64,000 nucleotides of DNA from G963675935 sp963823895 (GTDB lineage Bacteria; Planctomycetota; Planctomycetia; Pirellulales; Thermoguttaceae). Under the pieces are notes generated by a model. The model had not been told where the DNA came from. It did no database searches and worked only from the letters and a program-made list of their open reading frames with translations. Made by a program: the position numbers and the translations under genes. Shown in pieces: positions 7,924 to 16,320 of the stretch. Numbering within the stretch: position 1 is the stretch's first letter; each line of letters starts with the position of its first letter. The DNA is taken from the NCBI GenBank assembly GCA_963823895.1, contig CAWGNG010000023.1, positions 124,001 through 188,000 on the forward strand, read 5' to 3'.

Positions 7924-9248
7924 CCCCGCGGCAAATTGTTGAAGAACTCGATCGGCACATTGTCGGCCAGGACGCGGCGAAACGGGCGGTGGCGGTGGCC
8001 ATTCGCAACCGCTGGCGGCGGCAGCAGCTTCAGGGCGACATGCGGCAGGAGGTCGCCCCGAAGAACATCATGATGATCGGCCCGACCGGCGTGGGCAAGA
8101 CCGAGATCGCCCGGCGGCTGGCCAAGCTCACCGGGGCGCCGTTCATCAAGGTCGAGGCCACCAAGTACACCGAGGTGGGCTACTACGGCCGCAACGTCGA
8201 GAGCATGATCCGCGATCTGGTCGAAAACGCCATCGGCCTGGTGCGCGAGGGGGAGCGGGAGAACGTCAAGGCCGAGGCGCGGCGGCGGGTCGACGATCGG
8301 CTGCTGGACCTGTTGGCCCCGGCCCCGCCCGCCTTCGACGCCATGCCCGGCAGCCCCGACTCGCCCGAACGCTACGAGCGCACCCGCGAGAAGATGCGGG
8401 CGATGCTGGCCGGCGGCGAATTGGAGCAGCGGAAAGTCGAGTTGACCGTCGAGCAGAAGGCGGTGCCGATGGTGCTCTCCGGCATGGGCATGGAGCAGAT
8501 GGACATCGACTTGCAGGGGATGTTCGAGAAGATTCTGCCCAAGCACAGCACCCGCCGCGAGATGACCGTTGCCCAGGCCCGCGACGTGCTCTTCGAGCAG
8601 GAGTGCGACGCCCTGATCAACCAGGACAAGGTCAACGCGTCGGCGATCGAGTTGGCCGAGAGCGTCGGCATTATTTTCGTCGACGAGATCGACAAGGTGG
8701 TGGCTAGCGAGGGGACGCACGGGGCCGACGTCTCGCGGCAGGGCGTGCAGCGCGACCTGCTGCCGATCGTCGAGGGCACCACGGTGCAAACCCGCTATGG
8801 CTACGTGCGGACCGACCACATCTTGTTCATCGCCGCCGGCGCGTTCCATCGGGCGAAGCCGAGCGATCTGATGCCCGAGCTTCAGGGCCGCTTTCCGATC
8901 CGCGTCGAGTTGGAAGCGCTGACCAAGGACGATTTCGTCCGCATCCTCACCGAGCCGAAGGGGGCGCTAACGAAGCAGTACGAGGCGCTGCTGGCGACCG
9001 AAGGCGTGACGCTGGCGTTCGAGCCCGACGCGGTCGACAAGCTGGCCGAGTTCGCCTTTGAGGTCAACCAGACGACGCAGAACATCGGTGCCCGGCGTCT
9101 GTACACGATCATGGAGCGGCTCTTGGAGGAGTTGAGTTTCGAGGCCCCCGACATGAAGCACGGCCGCGTGCCGATCAACGCCGCCTACGTCAAGGAGCGA
9201 TTGGCAGAACTGACGAAGGATGAGGATTTGAGCAAGTTCATATTGTAG
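7911..9248 (+). CDS. hslU: ATP-dependent protease ATPase subunit HslU
   Basis: A 445-residue AAA+ unfoldase of normal HslU length. Visible features are Walker A GPTGVGKT (about 57-64), the pore-loop region TEVGYYGRNVESM, Walker B VDEIDK, sensor-1 region FIAAGAFH, and the sensor-2 segment NIGARRLYTIMERLLEE. The C-terminus DLSKFIL is the family's tail that docks into HslV. The middle I-domain (about 110-230) is present. I chose the GTG at 7911 because it directly precedes RDLTPRQIVEELD, the usual HslU start; the frame is open further upstream but that region is intergenic and hslV. It unfolds substrates in the cytoplasm for HslV. Confidence 0.95.
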   Translation: MRDLTPRQIVEELDRHIVGQDAAKRAVAVAIRNRWRRQQLQGDMRQEVAPKNIMMIGPTGVGKTEIARRLAKLTGAPFIKVEATKYTEVGYYGRNVESMIRDLVENAIGLVREGERENVKAEARRRVDDRLLDLLAPAPPAFDAMPGSPDSPERYERTREKMRAMLAGGELEQRKVELTVEQKAVPMVLSGMGMEQMDIDLQGMFEKILPKHSTRREMTVAQARDVLFEQECDALINQDKVNASAIELAESVGIIFVDEIDKVVASEGTHGADVSRQGVQRDLLPIVEGTTVQTRYGYVRTDHILFIAAGAFHRAKPSDLMPELQGRFPIRVELEALTKDDFVRILTEPKGALTKQYEALLATEGVTLAFEPDAVDKLAEFAFEVNQTTQNIGARRLYTIMERLLEELSFEAPDMKHGRVPINAAYVKERLAELTKDEDLSKFIL

Positions 9249-9339
9249 GATGTTCGTAGGAGAATCGATGGAACGAACCGCAGATGCGCCGATTTTGACG
9301 GAATGCAGGGTACGCTAACGTGAATGGAAGGATGGTCAC

Positions 9340-9930
9340 ATGTACGAATACTGGATCGGCAGGGGCGTAGACTACCAAGCGGTATGGTCCGCCTACGAGG
9401 ACGGTGAAGTGTACATCCGAAAGTATCGGACGATGAGGGTCCACCTCTTCCGAATGACTCTACAGGAACAACCCTCTGAATTACCTTTGTTCAACTTTGA
9501 GGCAGTCTACAAGACGGTCAAAGGCTATTTCCACGATTTGAAGCAGGGTTGCCTCAACCCGGACGAATACGAGACGGCCGGCCCCCTCTTCATTTACAGC
9601 GTCAATCGTGGTTCCGGCGTATGGGACTTCCTCGGTGAGCTCAGGCAACTTTTAATGCTTGGCACGACGTTGGCGGATGAGAAAGTCATGGGCCAGAAGA
9701 TCGAGAACATGGACAAACGTGTCGAGTTCATAAGAAAGCACTTTGGAACTGTCATCTCCCCAAAAGATTTTGAACGTTTCATGAAGGCTAAAACGCCAAA
9801 GCAATTGGATAGCGCAGTGCAAAAACTGATTCGTCAGGGGATCAAGAGAATCCAAATATCAAGCGAGCCGTTTGCGGGTGATATGAAGGCGACAGAGACG
9901 TCGCTGGTTGATATCAAAACGCCCGATTGA
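9340..9930 (+). CDS. Hypothetical protein, 196 residues
   Basis: I do not recognise this protein. It is a soluble, charged protein with no signal peptide or membrane segment. The N-terminal half is rich in aromatic residues (MYEYWIGRGVDYQAVW); the middle (about 60-125) looks alpha-helical; the C-terminus is lysine-rich. Codon use is less GC-rich than in hslUV next door, which hints at acquired DNA. It stands alone, 91 bases after hslU and before another unrecognised gene, in what looks like a small accessory insertion between hslU and the minus-strand block. Confidence 0.6.
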   Translation: MYEYWIGRGVDYQAVWSAYEDGEVYIRKYRTMRVHLFRMTLQEQPSELPLFNFEAVYKTVKGYFHDLKQGCLNPDEYETAGPLFIYSVNRGSGVWDFLGELRQLLMLGTTLADEKVMGQKIENMDKRVEFIRKHFGTVISPKDFERFMKAKTPKQLDSAVQKLIRQGIKRIQISSEPFAGDMKATETSLVDIKTPD

Positions 9931-10066
9931 ACAAGCGGACAAATAACCATGCCAACAACCGCGGGCAATTGCCCCTAATTGTCAGTGTAATGTGCAAGAT
10001 TGTGCCGCCGCTTGGCGCAACCCGTACGCGGAAACAGAGACGGTCGAACATCGGTGGAGATGAGAC

Positions 10067-10401
10067 ATGGCTGAATACGGCGAGTGGAATCGCAAGGGCG
10101 CAACCCTGAGTGACGTAACGGCCAAGAAAGAGTACGGAGTCGACCAGGACTTCATCGTGAAGGGGATTCGTGCCGGCAAACTTGAACACCGAGAGGGTGC
10201 GGTATGGGGCAATCCCTACATCAGGGTCTTGCGGAGGCAGCTTGAACAGTACATCGCCGAGGAACTTGCGCAGATCGCTTACGGAGCGGAAAGGACAAGA
10301 CAGAACTCCGAAAGATCAAGAAGGAAATGGCCGACTTGCAAAAGAGACTGGATGAACTCCAGGCCCGGAAGACGGAGATTGAGAAAGCCACGAGGAAGTA
10401 G
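10067..10401 (+). pseudogene. Small DNA-binding-like protein with C-terminal coiled coil, frameshifted
   Basis: The first frame gives about 70 residues (MAEYGEWNRKG... ending near AEELA) with a helix-turn-helix-like middle (VTAKKEYGVDQDFIVKGIRAGKL). Around 10260-10285 the sense moves to the -1 frame, where a clear coiled coil follows (ELRKIKKEMADLQKRL) up to a TAG stop at 10401. The joined product would be about 110 residues. The leading segment looks like the small excisionase/MerR-like domain that reads a short DNA site, but this is a guess. It is either a broken gene or an assembly indel. Confidence 0.5.
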
Positions 10402-10473
10402 CTGGGCGGGCGGCACTGCTTCTGCAAAGCAGTGGCACACGGTTCACGCGAGTCTTGATCCCTCGCAAGTCGC

Positions 10474-12342
10474 TCACTCGCCCGCCGGCTTGCGTTTTTC
10501 GCCGAGTTCCTTCAGCCATTTCGCCCGCAGCAGGTCGCCGGCGTAGCCGGGCGAGGAGGGGTTGCTGTGATAGAGCAGCATCGCCAACTCGGGCTGGTTC
10601 GAGGCCTCGTAAGCACGGGCGAGATTGTAGCGGGCGCCGGTCGACCAGGGGCCGTCGGGATCGGCTTCGATCGTCTTGGCTTGCAGCCAGTCGATGGCCG
10701 AGCGATAGCGGCCGCGCTGATAGGCCATCAGGCCGAACCAGTAGCTGGCGTCTTGCCTGGCCCAGACCTTCACCTGTTTCTCGAGATCGGTCTCGGAGGA
10801 AAGCCGCAGCGATTGATACGAGGGCCGGGCGGTGCGGTAGCAACCGGCGGCCCCCTCTTCGCCGAACTTGCCCTTGAAGTAGAGTACGCGGCCTTTGTAG
10901 AGCGCGGCGGCGTGCGTTAGGACTTGCGGCGCTTTCGCCTGCTTTGCTTCATTATATTCCAATGGATCCATCGAGGTCTTGCCGCCGCCGACCGTCTGCT
11001 CCTGGTAGACCCAAAACAGCGGCAGCACGTCTCGCAACCATAGCGCCGACGCCCGCCAATCGAGATGCGAACGCCGCCAGAGCGTCTCGAACGGCTGCAG
11101 CCACAAGTGCGACTTGGCGACGTGCGCGGCCTTCCAGCGCTCGGCCGCCGCGCTGGGCGAAGTGGTCAGGAACATCTTCCGCTCGCCGATCAGACGCGAT
11201 CCGATCAGCATCATCGGCCGCGACAGATAAGGGGGCGACGCCTCCAACAGCGCCACGACCCGCCGCGGATCGACCGCTTTGACGCCGTACGGCTGCGAGG
11301 CGTCGATATCGAGGCGACGCAACAGCTTGGGGTCGGCGGCCACCTCGGCCAGCGTGGCCGGCCGGATCGCCAACTGGCCGCTCTCGTCCAACGTCACGCC
11401 GTCGGGGCCCGGAATCGGCAGCCCCAGCAGCGGATCGAACAGGTACACCTTCTTCCCGATCAGCACGCCGATGCACCAGGGATGCAGAATGGCCGCATCC
11501 ATTGCACTAGCGGCCCGCGGCCCGGGGGCATTATCTCGAACGCTCTTTACTGTGTTCTCTTTCGCCTTGTCCTTCTCTCCCCTCTCCCCTCTCCCCTCTC
11601 CTCTCTCCCCTTGCGGCTGGTCGATGGCGAGAATGGCGGCGTCGATGTCGAGTTGCCGCAACAGCAGGATGAAGACCCAGGCCCGTTCCGTGGCGGTGCC
11701 GCGGCCGAATAGCAACGTTTCGCGAGGGAATTGCGGAATCCGGTTGGAACGGTCGGGCTCGAGCTGAATGTTGCGGACGATCCAGTCGAAAAGGTCCCGC
11801 ACCCGATCGAGGGCTTCGACCGCGTCGCCCCGTGTCGAGGAACTCACGTCGCGCAGCCACGCCGCCTCCTGCAACGCGAAGCCGTCGAACGGCGTAAAGT
11901 CCATCTCGCCGAGATTCTTCACCTGCGGCAGTTCGCCCAGCGATTTGGGAAGGGCGGCCATCATCGGATCGAGCTTCCAGTCCGTCGTCGGCGGCTGCAC
12001 ACGAAGCCACTGCCGCACCTGATAGACGGCCTGGCGGAACGTTTCCGGCTGCGGCCAGGCCGCCAACACCGGGTCGATCGGCTCGTCGCCCTTCGGCGGC
12101 TTCTCCGCGAAGAACCGGGCGAGGATTTCGCCGATCGCATCGGTCGAATTGAACTCCTCCATGCCGTTGAGATTGTCGATCGCATTGAAGAGCGCGTCAT
12201 CCCCCTGGTCGAGCGCGGCCAAGTCGGCGATCTCCCGCGACTCCTCGCTCGTCTTCGAGCGGTGGCAACTCCAGACCCCAGCCAGCAGCAGGACCAGCAA
12301 GATCGAGATCGCAATCAGCAATCGGTAGCGTTTCGTGTTCAA
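10474..12342 (-). CDS. Membrane-anchored transglutaminase-like and TPR-like protein
   Basis: The 622-residue protein begins with a single hydrophobic anchor (LLIAISILLVLLLAGVW) ending in a Cys-containing stretch, so most of it probably faces the periplasm. Residues about 165-330 look like a transglutaminase fold (FDWIVRNIQ, then GTATERAWVFILLLRQLDIDAAIL), but the usual catalytic Cys position is occupied by a non-Cys residue, so it may be inactive. The C-terminal third has helical TPR-like repeats (ASYWFGLMAYQRGRYRSAIDWL). A low-complexity insert rich in G, E, R and K (about 244-280) comes from a purine tract. Translation starts with TTG overlapping the kdsA stop by four bases (TTGA), so it is the second gene of a two-gene operon. 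Confidence 0.65.
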   Translation of the reverse strand: MNTKRYRLLIAISILLVLLLAGVWSCHRSKTSEESREIADLAALDQGDDALFNAIDNLNGMEEFNSTDAIGEILARFFAEKPPKGDEPIDPVLAAWPQPETFRQAVYQVRQWLRVQPPTTDWKLDPMMAALPKSLGELPQVKNLGEMDFTPFDGFALQEAAWLRDVSSSTRGDAVEALDRVRDLFDWIVRNIQLEPDRSNRIPQFPRETLLFGRGTATERAWVFILLLRQLDIDAAILAIDQPQGERGEGRGERGEKDKAKENTVKSVRDNAPGPRAASAMDAAILHPWCIGVLIGKKVYLFDPLLGLPIPGPDGVTLDESGQLAIRPATLAEVAADPKLLRRLDIDASQPYGVKAVDPRRVVALLEASPPYLSRPMMLIGSRLIGERKMFLTTSPSAAAERWKAAHVAKSHLWLQPFETLWRRSHLDWRASALWLRDVLPLFWVYQEQTVGGGKTSMDPLEYNEAKQAKAPQVLTHAAALYKGRVLYFKGKFGEEGAAGCYRTARPSYQSLRLSSETDLEKQVKVWARQDASYWFGLMAYQRGRYRSAIDWLQAKTIEADPDGPWSTGARYNLARAYEASNQPELAMLLYHSNPSSPGYAGDLLRAKWLKELGEKRKPAGE

Positions 12343-13184
12343 GTCTCGGTTCCTCCGTCAAGCCGCTCGACGGTGCGGCGGATGGCCAACAGCCGCCGCA
12401 GCAGGGCGGCGAATTGGTGCAACGGGATCATGTTTGGCCCGTCGCTGGGCGAGGCGTCGGGCGTGGGATGGGTCTCGAAGAACAGGCCGTCCACCCCCAG
12501 GGCGACGGCCGCGCGGGCCAGCGGCTCGACCATCGTCCGATTGCCGCCGGTGGCCGCGCCCAGCCCGCCCGGTTCTTGTACGCTGTGGGTGGCGTCGAAG
12601 ATCACCGGCACGCCCAGGGCCTGCATCTGCGGGATCGAACGCATGTCGTTGACCAGCCGGCCGTAGCCGAAGAACGTGCCCCGCTCACCGAGCAGGACGT
12701 GCCGGCAGCCGCCCGAGGCGAGCTTGCCGACGACGTGTTTCATGTCCCAGGGGGCGAGAAACTGCCCTTTCTTCACGTGAACCGGCCGACCGGTGGCCGC
12801 CGCCGCCAGCAGCAGGTCGGTCTGCCGGGCGAGGAAGGCGGGGATTTGCAGCAGATCGCAGACTTCGCCGACCGCCGCCGCCTGGGCCGGCACGTGGATG
12901 TCGGTCGTCACCGGCAGCCCGGTCGATTCTTTCACCCGCCGCAAGATTTCCAGCCCCCGCTCCAACCCCGGCCCGCGAAAAGCCTCGACGCTGGTGCGGT
13001 TGGCCTTGTCGAACGATGCCTTGAACACCAGCGGCAACGACAGTTCGAGGGCAATCTGTCCGAGCCGCGCGGCGATCGAGAGGGTCAGCTCCTCGCTCTC
13101 CATGACGCACGGCCCGGCGATGACCAGCAGCGGCTGGCCGCGTCCGCAGCGGAGGTTTCCGATCGTGACGGGGTTTTCCGGCAT
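12339..13184 (-). CDS. kdsA: 3-deoxy-8-phosphooctulonate synthase (KDO-8-phosphate synthase)
   Basis: A 281-residue protein matching KdsA throughout. It condenses phosphoenolpyruvate with arabinose 5-phosphate to give KDO-8-phosphate for lipopolysaccharide. Recognisable blocks are IAGPCVMES near the N-terminus, FKASFDKANRTS, TDIHVP, VHVKKGQFLAPWDM, and the C-terminal FDATHSVQ and ETHPTPDASPSDGPNM. The Cys in AGPC is conserved in both metal and non-metal forms, so the metal class is not decided here. I chose the ATG at 13184 (MPENPVTIG), since the frame upstream reads through repeat sequence. Downstream gene starts overlap its stop. A Gram-negative type outer membrane is implied. Confidence 0.93.
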   Translation of the reverse strand: MPENPVTIGNLRCGRGQPLLVIAGPCVMESEELTLSIAARLGQIALELSLPLVFKASFDKANRTSVEAFRGPGLERGLEILRRVKESTGLPVTTDIHVPAQAAAVGEVCDLLQIPAFLARQTDLLLAAAATGRPVHVKKGQFLAPWDMKHVVGKLASGGCRHVLLGERGTFFGYGRLVNDMRSIPQMQALGVPVIFDATHSVQEPGGLGAATGGNRTMVEPLARAAVALGVDGLFFETHPTPDASPSDGPNMIPLHQFAALLRRLLAIRRTVERLDGGTET

Positions 13185-13305
13185 AGAGGGATGAGAAATT
13201 TGAGATTTGAGATCTGAGATGAACAAAGCCGCTTGCGGCTTCGCAATCCCCATTGTACCCGATCGCCAGCCGTTTTGCCGAGTCCCCGATGCGGCAGTAT
13301 TCGTT

Positions 13306-13374
13306 GTAGGAGGCGACTCCAGTCGCCGATTCTCGCGGTCGGCGGGCCGATCGGCGACTGGAGTCGCCTCCTAC
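13306..13374. repeat. Palindromic repeat, perfect 25-bp arms
   Basis: Arms at 13306-13330 and 13350-13374 are exact complements (core GGAGGCGACTCCAGTCGCC), with a 19-base spacer. Each arm itself contains a smaller palindrome (GGCGACT..AGTCGCC). It lies between kdsA and the lipid kinase gene, whose start is on its far side. The arrangement is REP-like. Confidence 0.8.
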
Positions 13375-13391
13375 GATCGGCAACGGAATTG

Positions 13392-14366
13392 CTACGGAAC
13401 CGCCTCTTTCGGGACGACGACCGTCAGCCGCCCTGGCAGCACCTCGACATCCAGCGGCAGCCTTCCGCCGGGATCGCCGTCGATCTGATAGGGGACTTCC
13501 GTCGCGGCGGTGATCCGCAACCGCCGCCGGCGGCAAGCCAGCCAATCGGCCGTGCGATGATGCCGACGGAACACGACCGCCGCCAAGTGCCGCCAAAAAC
13601 CGCCGCCGCGGAATCCGCACACGTCCAACAGGCCGTCGGAGCCGTCCGACTGGGGCGCGATGCGAAATCCCCCGCCGTAACACGGCAAATTGAAGACGAA
13701 CAACCAGCGGGCCGAAAGCGAACGAGTCGCGTCGCAGCAGGGGGACAGTCCCATTTTCGCTGGCGCGAAAATCGGGACAGTCCCCTCATCCTCTTCCCAA
13801 CTTGCCTGAATCTCCGGGTAGCGGTAATTCCACAGGGCTTCGCCGACCGGCCGGAAGTAGTTCTTCAGGCTGATGTGGCCGGTGCGATTGGCGTGGACGC
13901 GGTTGACCACTTCGGCGTCGAAGCCGCAGCCGATCATCAAGAGGAAGATTCGCCCGTTGGCCCGGCCGGCGTCGAGCCGGGCGACGATCCCCTCGACGAT
14001 CGTGCGGCAGAGGAACTCGGGGTCTTTGGTCATTTGCAGGTAGCGGGCCAGCAGATTCGAGTTGCCGCCGGGAAAGAGCGTCAGCGGCAGGCCCTCGTCG
14101 GTGCGGTTGACCAGTTCGGCCGCCGTGCCGTCACCCCCCACGCCAACCAACGTCCGCAGACAGCCCTCGGCGTGCCATCGATTGGCCTGCGACGTGGCGG
14201 CGGCCAGGTTAGTAAACACCTCGACCTTGTAGCCGCGCTTTTCCAGCAAACCGGCCAGTCGGTCTGCCCCCGGCTGCGCAGCGATCGGCCCGGCCTTCGG
14301 GTTGACCAAAATCGCCACGCGATCGGCGTCGGGCGAGAGCGTCGAAGTTGAAACAACCGGCGGCAC
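13392..14366 (-). CDS. Diacylglycerol/sphingosine kinase family lipid kinase
   Basis: The 324-residue protein has the DAGK catalytic fold: NPKAGP near residue 22, the nucleotide-binding GVGGDGTAAELVNR (about 74-87), and PGGNSNLLARYL. It would phosphorylate a lipid such as diacylglycerol at the membrane. The start is GTG with a good GGAGGT site six bases upstream. Residues about 194-208 (GTVPIFAPAKMGLSP) are encoded by a 45-bp palindrome that is foreign to the family and reads through in frame. The function is probably retained because the insert falls in a surface region of the C-terminal half. The gene sits divergent-free, downstream of the sugar porter on the same strand. Confidence 0.85.
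   Translation of the reverse strand: MPPVVSTSTLSPDADRVAILVNPKAGPIAAQPGADRLAGLLEKRGYKVEVFTNLAAATSQANRWHAEGCLRTLVGVGGDGTAAELVNRTDEGLPLTLFPGGNSNLLARYLQMTKDPEFLCRTIVEGIVARLDAGRANGRIFLLMIGCGFDAEVVNRVHANRTGHISLKNYFRPVGEALWNYRYPEIQASWEEDEGTVPIFAPAKMGLSPCCDATRSLSARWLFVFNLPCYGGGFRIAPQSDGSDGLLDVCGFRGGGFWRHLAAVVFRRHHRTADWLACRRRRLRITAATEVPYQIDGDPGGRLPLDVEVLPGRLTVVVPKEAVP
13741..13785. repeat. 45-bp palindromic repeat inside a coding region
   Basis: The sequence GGGGACAGTCCC, then ATTTTCGC, then a short loop, then the complement with one unpaired base. Its length (15 codons) leaves the lipid kinase frame intact. It is a typical intergenic REP-type unit found here within a gene. Confidence 0.85.
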
Positions 14367-14378
14367 GAAAGACCTCCG

Positions 14379-16040
14379 TTAATCGACCAGTTCCTTCTCG
14401 ATCTCCTCCAGCGTTTTGCCCTTGGTTTCGGGCAAGTTGCGCAAGGTGAAGACAAATCCTACGGCGCAAATCGCCGCGTAAACCCAGAAGGTGTTCGCCG
14501 TGCCGATACCCTCGGCCAACAGCGGATACGTATAGGTAAGGAGGAAGCAGGCGGTCCAGAGCGAAAACACCGAGACTGACATCGCCGCGCCGCGAATTCG
14601 GTTTGGGAAGATTTCCGACAGCACCACCCAGACAACCGGCGCCAAAGTAAGGGCATACATGCCGATCGCCGCCAAGGTCAACAGAAGGACGAAGGTGCTG
14701 CTAAAACCGGAGAAGTAGCTTGCGCCGATCAGGACGTGCAGCAACGCCAATCCGACAAAGCCGATCAGCATCAGGATTCTCCGGCCGACGCGGTCGACGG
14801 AATTGATGGCGATCACCGTGAACACGAGATTGACGGCGCCGATAATGACAATGTTGAAGAGGGCGTCGTTGACGCTCCAGCCGGCGTCCTGAAAGATCTT
14901 TGTGGCGTAGTAGAAGATCACGTTCATGCCGCACCACTGCTGAAGAACGGCGAGAATGACGCCAAACGCGAGGATTTTGAACATACGGGGTTCGAGCAAA
15001 TCTCTGAAGTTGACCTTTTCGATTTCGCCGACAAGCGTCCCCTCGATGTTCGCCACCTCGCGGTCGGCAAAGTCGCCGCCTCCAACCCGCGCCAACACGC
15101 GGCGGGCCTGGGAGGATTTTCCATTCTTGACCAGCCACCGCGGGCTTTCCGGCACGAAGAACATCAGCAGGAAGAACAGACAAGCCGGGGCGGCCGTGGC
15201 GCCGAACATCCATCTCCAGCCGGGCGCGACGTTCCACGAAGTCAGTCCCCGCCCCGCCAGTTCGACGGCGTCGCGATGCGCCACGACTTTGGCGAGTTTT
15301 TGCTCGAGCCGTTTGGCGCTCATCGGTTTGATGATCTGCTCGACGGCTGCAAAATCAAGCGTCCCGCCGCGCTCGTCGGCCAGCCGCGTAAAATCCAGAA
15401 CAAGCTGCTTCCGCTGATCCTGGGGAACCTGCCAAGTGAGTTCCTCGGCGACCTTTTTCGCATCGAGCGCCTTGCCATTTCGGATGGCATGTTCGTCTAC
15501 GGCTTTCTTGTCGAGATGCGCGCCATAGCCGGCGATCCCGAAGTTGACTACTTGGGCCAGGAGGATGCCGATGACAATCGTGAACTGGTTCATGGCCACC
15601 AGTCTGCCGCGCACCGCCGCCGGTGCGATTTCGGCAATGTACATGGGCGAAAGGTTCGAGGCCATTCCAATGGCGACGCCGCCAGCCATCCGCCAGAGGT
15701 TGAAGGCCAAGAAGGTATTAACCAGTCCGGTCCCGATCGAGGAGATGACAAAGACGATCGCGGAGAAAACCAAGAGCCACTTGCGGCCCAGTTTGTCGCT
15801 GAGGCCGCCGGAGAGGATTGCGCCGAGGAGACAACCGACCAGTGCGCTGCCCATGGCCCAGCCCTTCTCGGATGCCGACTGCAGATTGAGGAATCGCTCG
15901 TAGAACGGCTCTGCCCCGCCGATGACGATCCAGTCGTAGCCGAACATCAGCCCGCCCAGGGCGGCGACCAGCGAGATCGCCCAGACGTATCGCATGTTGT
16001 ACCGCGTCGGTAGAATACCTTGACTGTTCGGCGACTGCAT
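14379..16040 (-). CDS. Sugar porter family MFS transporter
   Basis: The 553-residue protein has about twelve membrane segments and the sugar porter signatures: GYDWIVIGGAEPFYE in the first helix, GGLSDKLGRKW in the first loop, PESPRWLVK before the central loop, and PETKGKTLEEIEKEL at the C-terminus. It would move a monosaccharide across the inner membrane, probably with protons; the sugar is not predictable. It is longer than usual because of a large soluble insert (about 160-280) between helices six and seven with acidic helical content. I chose the ATG at 16040 (MQSPNSQG) with GGAGAG upstream; the longer frame reads through a palindromic repeat. Confidence 0.85.
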   Translation of the reverse strand: MQSPNSQGILPTRYNMRYVWAISLVAALGGLMFGYDWIVIGGAEPFYERFLNLQSASEKGWAMGSALVGCLLGAILSGGLSDKLGRKWLLVFSAIVFVISSIGTGLVNTFLAFNLWRMAGGVAIGMASNLSPMYIAEIAPAAVRGRLVAMNQFTIVIGILLAQVVNFGIAGYGAHLDKKAVDEHAIRNGKALDAKKVAEELTWQVPQDQRKQLVLDFTRLADERGGTLDFAAVEQIIKPMSAKRLEQKLAKVVAHRDAVELAGRGLTSWNVAPGWRWMFGATAAPACLFFLLMFFVPESPRWLVKNGKSSQARRVLARVGGGDFADREVANIEGTLVGEIEKVNFRDLLEPRMFKILAFGVILAVLQQWCGMNVIFYYATKIFQDAGWSVNDALFNIVIIGAVNLVFTVIAINSVDRVGRRILMLIGFVGLALLHVLIGASYFSGFSSTFVLLLTLAAIGMYALTLAPVVWVVLSEIFPNRIRGAAMSVSVFSLWTACFLLTYTYPLLAEGIGTANTFWVYAAICAVGFVFTLRNLPETKGKTLEEIEKELVD

Positions 16041-16100
16041 GATTTCTCTCCGTGCGTCTATGGGTAGTGGCCCCATGCTACCTGCGCCGACCCTTTCTTG

Positions 16101-16137
16101 GCAAGTAGGTCCCGCTTGCCGAGCGGGACCTACTTGC
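16101..16137. repeat. Palindromic repeat (16-bp arms)
   Basis: GCAAGTAGGTCCCGCT and its complement flank a 5-base loop. It lies between two oppositely oriented genes (sugar porter leftward, URO-D-like rightward). It belongs to a different sequence family from the other palindromes here. Confidence 0.75.
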
Positions 16138-16231
16138 GTACCCAGTCCTTGTCGATTGACCGTGAACGCCGCTGCTCTTAGAATCACAAGAGCGCCGACA
16201 GTGCTGTTGGTCTGCGATGGGAGTAACGGAA

Positions 16232-16284
16232 GCGATAGAACGGATGGGACGCATTAGTCCTATACGTCCCATCCGTCCTATCGC
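16232..16284. repeat. Palindromic repeat (20-bp arms, one mismatch)
   Basis: Arms 16232-16251 and 16265-16284 pair around a 13-base loop (words GCGATAGAACGGATGGGACG). This is the second palindrome in a 280-base intergenic stretch. It is immediately upstream of the URO-D-like gene and would lie in its 5' leader. Confidence 0.7.
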
Positions 16285-16320
16285 TCCCCCGACCACTTGT
16301 GCCCTTCCACCGGAGCCGCC

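Noticed and set aside
9249..9339. Terminator for hslVU
   Set aside because: No clear stem followed by T-run was found between hslU and the next gene.
12414..13217. Plus-strand frame opposite kdsA
   Set aside because: Antisense shadow of a well supported gene, with no start site or recognisable domain.
14736..16013. 425-codon plus-strand frame opposite the sugar porter
   Set aside because: Mirrors the hydrophobic codon pattern of the transporter on the other strand. It has no motif or ribosome site.
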